A DNA stretch of 64,000 nt from JBBDRJ01 sp963766295 (GTDB lineage Bacteria; Actinomycetota; JAICYB01), in NCBI GenBank assembly GCA_963766295.1, contig CAVXYW010000002.1, positions 1,736,001-1,800,000 on the forward strand, given 5' to 3'. The translations under genes and the position numbers were made by a program. Shown here piece after piece: positions 60,770 through 64,000 of this stretch. The notes under the pieces are model-generated. The model ran no database searches. It saw nothing but the letters and a program-made list of their open reading frames with translations, and was not told where the DNA came from. Within the stretch, counting starts at the first letter, position 1. Every line of letters starts with the position of its first letter.

Positions 60770-61783
60770 GTGAGTGAGCAGTACGGCTCCGACACCGGAG
60801 CTGCTCCCGACCGAAATCTGGCGATGGAGCTGGTTCGTGTCACCGAGGCGGCAGCGCTTGGTGCCGGCAGATGGATCGGAAGAGGAAACAAGGAAGCGGC
60901 CGATCAAGCAGCGGTGGACGCCATGCGCCTGATGCTTTCGAGCGTCAGCGTCAACGGGACGGTCGTCATCGGCGAAGGCGAGAAGGACGAAGCGCCGATG
61001 CTCTACAACGGCGAAGTCATCGGCGACGGAACCGGGCCTGAGGTCGACGTCGCCGTAGACCCCGTGGACGGCACCGGACTGACATCTCGCGGACAAGGCA
61101 ACGCCGTAGCGGTCGTCGCGCTGGCCGAGCGGGGCACCATGTTCGACCCTGGGCCGTGTGTCTACATGGACAAGGTCGTATGCGGGCCGGAAGCCGCGGA
61201 CGCGGTCGACCTCGATGCACCCCCCGAAGAGAATGTTTATCGCGTAGCGAAGGCGCTCAACATGAAAGCCGCCGACATCGGTGTCACGATCCTGGACCGT
61301 CCTCGACACGAGGAGCTCATCGCTTCGGTTCGGAACGCGGGCGCCAGGGTCTTCCTCATCACTGACGGGGACGTTGGAGGAAGCATCAACGCCTCGCGCG
61401 AGGGAACCGGCGTTCATCTCTTGATGGGGATCGGCGGTACACCCGAAGGCGTGATCTCGGCCTGCGCCATCAAATGCCTAGGCGGGCACATGCTCGGCCG
61501 CCTCTGGCCGCGCAACGACGACGAACGCGCCCGCGCAAAGGATGCCGGTTACGACCTCGACCGCACGCTAACCGGAGACGACCTCGCGGCTTCGGACAAC
61601 GTGTTCTTCGCGGCTACCGGCGTAACCGATGGGCGACTGCTGAAAGGCGTGAGCTATGCCCCCGGCAAGGCGTTCACGCAGTCGATGGTGATGCGCTCCC
61701 GGTCAGGGACGATTCGTTACGTCGACTCCGAACACACGCTGGAGAAGCTAAACGTGGTTTCCGGCTCGCGTTACTCGACCTAA
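60770..61783 (+). CDS. glpX: class II fructose-1,6-bisphosphatase
   Basis: A 337-residue enzyme of gluconeogenesis that removes the C1 phosphate of fructose-1,6-bisphosphate. Metal-binding and family motifs: TVVIGEGEKDEAPMLYNGE, VDVAVDPVDGTGLTSRGQGN (DPxDGT), ILDRPRHEELIASVR, ITDGDVGGSINAS and GIGGTPEGVISACAIKCLGG. The GTG at 60770 is chosen for its GAGGAGG site (60758-60764); an ATG at 60737 in the same frame is less likely. In actinobacteria GlpX is the main FBPase. It begins a plus-strand run with the CDF gene and the two genes after it. Confidence 0.95.
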   Translation: MSEQYGSDTGAAPDRNLAMELVRVTEAAALGAGRWIGRGNKEAADQAAVDAMRLMLSSVSVNGTVVIGEGEKDEAPMLYNGEVIGDGTGPEVDVAVDPVDGTGLTSRGQGNAVAVVALAERGTMFDPGPCVYMDKVVCGPEAADAVDLDAPPEENVYRVAKALNMKAADIGVTILDRPRHEELIASVRNAGARVFLITDGDVGGSINASREGTGVHLLMGIGGTPEGVISACAIKCLGGHMLGRLWPRNDDERARAKDAGYDLDRTLTGDDLAASDNVFFAATGVTDGRLLKGVSYAPGKAFTQSMVMRSRSGTIRYVDSEHTLEKLNVVSGSRYST

Positions 61784-61795
61784 GGGTTCTCTGCC

Positions 61796-62725
61796 GTGTC
61801 GACAGAGGGCGGCACCAAAGCAACGGTCACCGCTCTCGGCGCGAATCTGGCCATCGCGATCGCGAAGTTCGTCGCCTTCACCTTCACGGCGTCGGCTTCG
61901 ATGCTCGCCGAAGCCATCCACTCCGTAGCGGATACGGGTAACCAAGCGTTGCTGTTACTCGGGATCCGTCGGGCGCAGCGAAAAGCTACGCCGGAGCACC
62001 CGTTCGGCTATGGCCGAGAGCGCTACTTCTGGTCGTTCATCGTCGCAGTTGTCCTTTTCACTGTTGGTGGTGTCGCGTCGGTGATGGAGGGATGGGACAA
62101 GCTTCGTCACCCGCACGAGATCGAATCGCTGACCTGGGCCATCGGCGTGCTGGCCGTTGCCGTCGTCATCGAGCTATTCAGCCTGCGGGTTGCCGTACGG
62201 GAGACGAACAAGGTGCGGACCAGCGGCTGGTGGGCATTCATCCGGCGTTCCAAGATTCCCGAGCTACCAGTCGTACTGCTCGAGGACATCGGCGCTTTGC
62301 TCGGACTGGTCTTCGCGCTCGGCGGCGTCACGCTCGCCGCCGTGACGGACAACCCGCGCTTCGACGCCGCCGGGAGCCTCTCGATCGGATTGCTGCTGTG
62401 CGTGATCGCAATCGTTCTCGCCGTCGAGCTGCGGAGTCTCCTTCTCGGTGAGTCGGCGTCGGCCTCCGACATCGACGCGATCACCGCGGCGATCACCAGG
62501 GATCCAGAGGTTCAATCTCTGATCCACATGCGCACCCAGCACATCGGGCCCGAGGAACTACTGGTGGGCGTGAAGGTGCACCTGCGAGGCAACCTTTCGT
62601 TCGAGCAGGTGGCCGCCGCGATCAACAGGATCGAGTCAAGCATCCGAACGAGCGTGCCGGCGGCGAAACTGATCTACATCGAGCCAGACGTGGCTGCCAC
62701 CACGGGAGCCGAGAGCCAAAAGTGA
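61796..62725 (+). CDS. cation diffusion facilitator (CDF) metal efflux protein
   Basis: A 309-residue six-helix transporter for zinc or related divalent metals. Helix 2 carries SMLAEAIHSVADTGNQ (HxxxD site). The helix 5 site reads VLLEDIGALLGLVF, with Glu-Asp instead of the more usual His/Asp, as in the SLC30A9/FieF-like subset. GRERYFWSFI follows helix 2, and a C-terminal cytoplasmic domain (215-300) holds LIHMRTQHIGPEELLVGVKV. The start is GTG at 61796, 12 bases after glpX. It overlaps the next small gene by GTGA. Confidence 0.9.
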   Translation: MSTEGGTKATVTALGANLAIAIAKFVAFTFTASASMLAEAIHSVADTGNQALLLLGIRRAQRKATPEHPFGYGRERYFWSFIVAVVLFTVGGVASVMEGWDKLRHPHEIESLTWAIGVLAVAVVIELFSLRVAVRETNKVRTSGWWAFIRRSKIPELPVVLLEDIGALLGLVFALGGVTLAAVTDNPRFDAAGSLSIGLLLCVIAIVLAVELRSLLLGESASASDIDAITAAITRDPEVQSLIHMRTQHIGPEELLVGVKVHLRGNLSFEQVAAAINRIESSIRTSVPAAKLIYIEPDVAATTGAESQK

Positions 62726-62952
62726 CGAGCGTTTACCTCGGCCAGTACACCGACGAAGTCGCGAACGCGATCGCCGGCGAGCTTGAAGCGGCGCAGATCC
62801 CATGGAGCTACAAACAAGCCGCCGGGATCACAAAGATCTTCTTCGCCGGCGAGTGGGGGACGCGATTGTTCGTGGAAAAGGAAAGGCTCGCCGAAGCACG
62901 CATCATCGTGGAGCGCATTACCGACACCACGAGCCCAGAGGACAACCAGTGA
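62722..62952 (+). CDS. small alpha/beta protein, DUF2007-like
   Basis: A 76-residue protein: SVYLGQYTDEVANAIAGELEA, then IPWSYKQAAGITKIFFAGEWG and FVEKERLAEARIIVERIT. A strand-helix-strand-strand-helix pattern like the small DUF2007/signal-transducing-protein fold is visible, but I cannot confirm the family. Both its GTG start and its TGA end overlap neighbours by 4 bases (CDF and gamma-glutamyltransferase), so it is translated as part of the glpX-CDF run. Confidence 0.7.
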   Translation: MTSVYLGQYTDEVANAIAGELEAAQIPWSYKQAAGITKIFFAGEWGTRLFVEKERLAEARIIVERITDTTSPEDNQ

Positions 62953-64000
62953 GCGAGCCCGGGCTTTTCCCCCACGGATGTGTGGCATCGCCGCATTACC
63001 TGGCGTCCTCAGCCGGACTGCGCGTCCTGGCTGATGGAGGCAACGCATTGGACGCCGCGATCGCTACGAACCTCACGCTCGGCGTGGTGGCACCGTATAT
63101 GTGCGGATACGGAGGCGACCTCTTCACGATCATTTCGGTCGATGGTGCCCTCCACGCCTACAACGGTTCGGGCCGGGCTCCGTCCGGCGCCACACTCGAC
63201 GCGCGTGCGAGCGGCGGCGGGGCAGGACACGATCCCGGTCCACGGGCCCCTTTCCGTCACGGTGCCCGGCGCAGTCGAGGCATGGTTCGTCCTCCTCGAG
63301 AAGTTTGGGACGAAGTCATTCGCGGAGTTGGCGGCCCCCGCGCTTCGATACGCAAGCGAGGGGTTCCCCATCAGCCGGATGATGGCCGCAGGCCTGACGG
63401 CACTCGGTAATCAACACCAAGAAGAATGGAGCTCGGCGTGGCGCGACATCTACGCGGGAGCCAGTTCCGAGCTTCCGCTGCGCCAGCCAGCCCTGTCACG
63501 CACGATCCAATCACTGATCGACGAAGGCCCGGAGGGGTTTTACCGAGGAGAGATCGCGTCCGCGATTGCGGACACGCTGCAGCGCTTCGGCGGCCTCATG
63601 GCTACAGACGATCTGGCTGCGCATAACGGCGATTGGGTCGAGACGATCTCATCGACATACAGGGACGTCGAAGTGCATCAAGTGCCGCCGAGCTCACAGG
63701 GTTCGGCGGTACTGGAAGCACTGAACCTCATCGAAGACCTCGAGCTCGGAGCTCCGGAGAGCACCAACCGTCATCACCTTCTGATCGAAGCGATGAAGAT
63801 CGCACTTACGGACCGCGACGCCTACATGACGGACTCAGAGCACATGAACATCGACCCGGCGACACTCACATCCAAGAAGTGGGCGAAGGAGCGGCGCGGG
63901 GAGATAGATCCGACGGTCGCCTCCAGACCGAAGGCGGGCAGAGCCGCGGTGGGTGGTACCGCATACTTCTGCACAGCAGATGGGGACGGAATGATGGTCA
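62949..64000 (+). CDS. gamma-glutamyltransferase family protein, frameshifted and cut by window edge
   Basis: The frame starts at GTG 62949 and reads SEPGLFPHGCVASPHYLASS, GLRVLADGGNALDAAIATNL, VAPYMCGYGGDLFTII and NGSGRAPSGATLDA. It then leaves the family and stops at 63410. The family continues without a stop in the +1 frame from about 63205 (AAAGQDTIPVHGPLSVTVPG, AVEAWFVLLEKFG, YRDVEVHQVPPSSQGSAVLE) to the right edge. The expected autoproteolytic Thr is in GGTAYFCTADGDG (codon 63958-63960). One extra base within GACGCGCGTGCGA (63198-63210) accounts for the shift, so this is either a sequencing error in a GC repeat or a decayed gene. Function: transfer or hydrolysis of gamma-glutamyl groups, or a cephalosporin-acylase-like activity. 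Confidence 0.8.

Noticed and set aside
1..64000. CRISPR arrays, insertion sequences, prophage, rRNA and tRNA genes
   Set aside because: No regularly spaced repeats, transposase or integrase motifs, tRNA cloverleaf or rRNA stretches were found on reading both strands.

Overview
The window reads as chromosomal DNA of a high-G+C actinobacterium, probably from a deep branch of Actinomycetota. The evidence is the coenzyme F420 genes (fbiC, fbiA, cofE), a DUF3499 protein, LCP, GtrA and PMT envelope proteins, many GTG/TTG starts, and apparently leaderless promoters. From about 8.4 to 45.7 kb the gene order (secA, hpf, comF, ahcY, manA-like cupin, Trm112-like, phosphomannomutase, DUF3499, F420 genes, GMP-pyrophosphorylase, rhamnosyltransferase, rmlD, LCP) follows a block I know from Mycobacterium and Streptomyces. 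The usual mtrAB-lpqB and whiB genes are not seen. No rRNA, tRNA, CRISPR array, insertion sequence or phage gene was found.

Layout. 0-2 kb: a VOC-fold protein cut by the left edge, a DEAD-box helicase and a lipoprotein. 2-8.4 kb (minus strand): prfB with a programmed +1 frameshift, a GNAT, then cpgS, pgk2, tal and rho joined by 4-bp start/stop overlaps, then rpmE. cpgS plus pgk2 would make cyclic 2,3-diphosphoglycerate, a solute best known from methanogenic archaea. 8.4-16.3 kb: secA, an orphan response regulator, hpf, a ComF-type phosphoribosyltransferase, a methyltransferase, ahcY and a ribbon-helix-helix protein with a palindrome in its promoter. 16.3-24.4 kb: mannose metabolism and protein mannosylation, including a 1210-residue protein that joins two GT-C membrane glycosyltransferases and has a predicted beta-propeller in the first PMT loop. 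GT2, GtrA and three small metal-binding proteins follow.

24.4-34.5 kb: a candidate small structured RNA, a 1396-residue GT2/membrane/DUF5719-like protein, a coiled-coil protein and fbiC, with fbiA-cofE divergent. 34.5-45.7 kb: an eleven-gene minus-strand envelope polysaccharide operon (LCP, rmlA, HAD, rmlB, rmlD, three GT4, GT2, GMPP, epimerase). No rmlC is visible.

45.8-64 kb: a PadR-controlled ABC-2 exporter, an MFS transporter, thiolase, methylmalonyl-CoA epimerase and an acyl-CoA carboxylase beta subunit. A solute-binding protein lies divergent from a single polypeptide holding all four LivH-LivM-LivF-LivG domains. The end holds glpX, a cation efflux protein and a gamma-glutamyltransferase gene that carries a frameshift and is cut by the right edge.

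The features most worth following up are the one-chain Liv transporter, the PMT with an inserted propeller, the bacterial cyclic-DPG gene pair, the promoter-hairpin-U6 element near 24.48 kb, and the repeated use of leaderless promoters.
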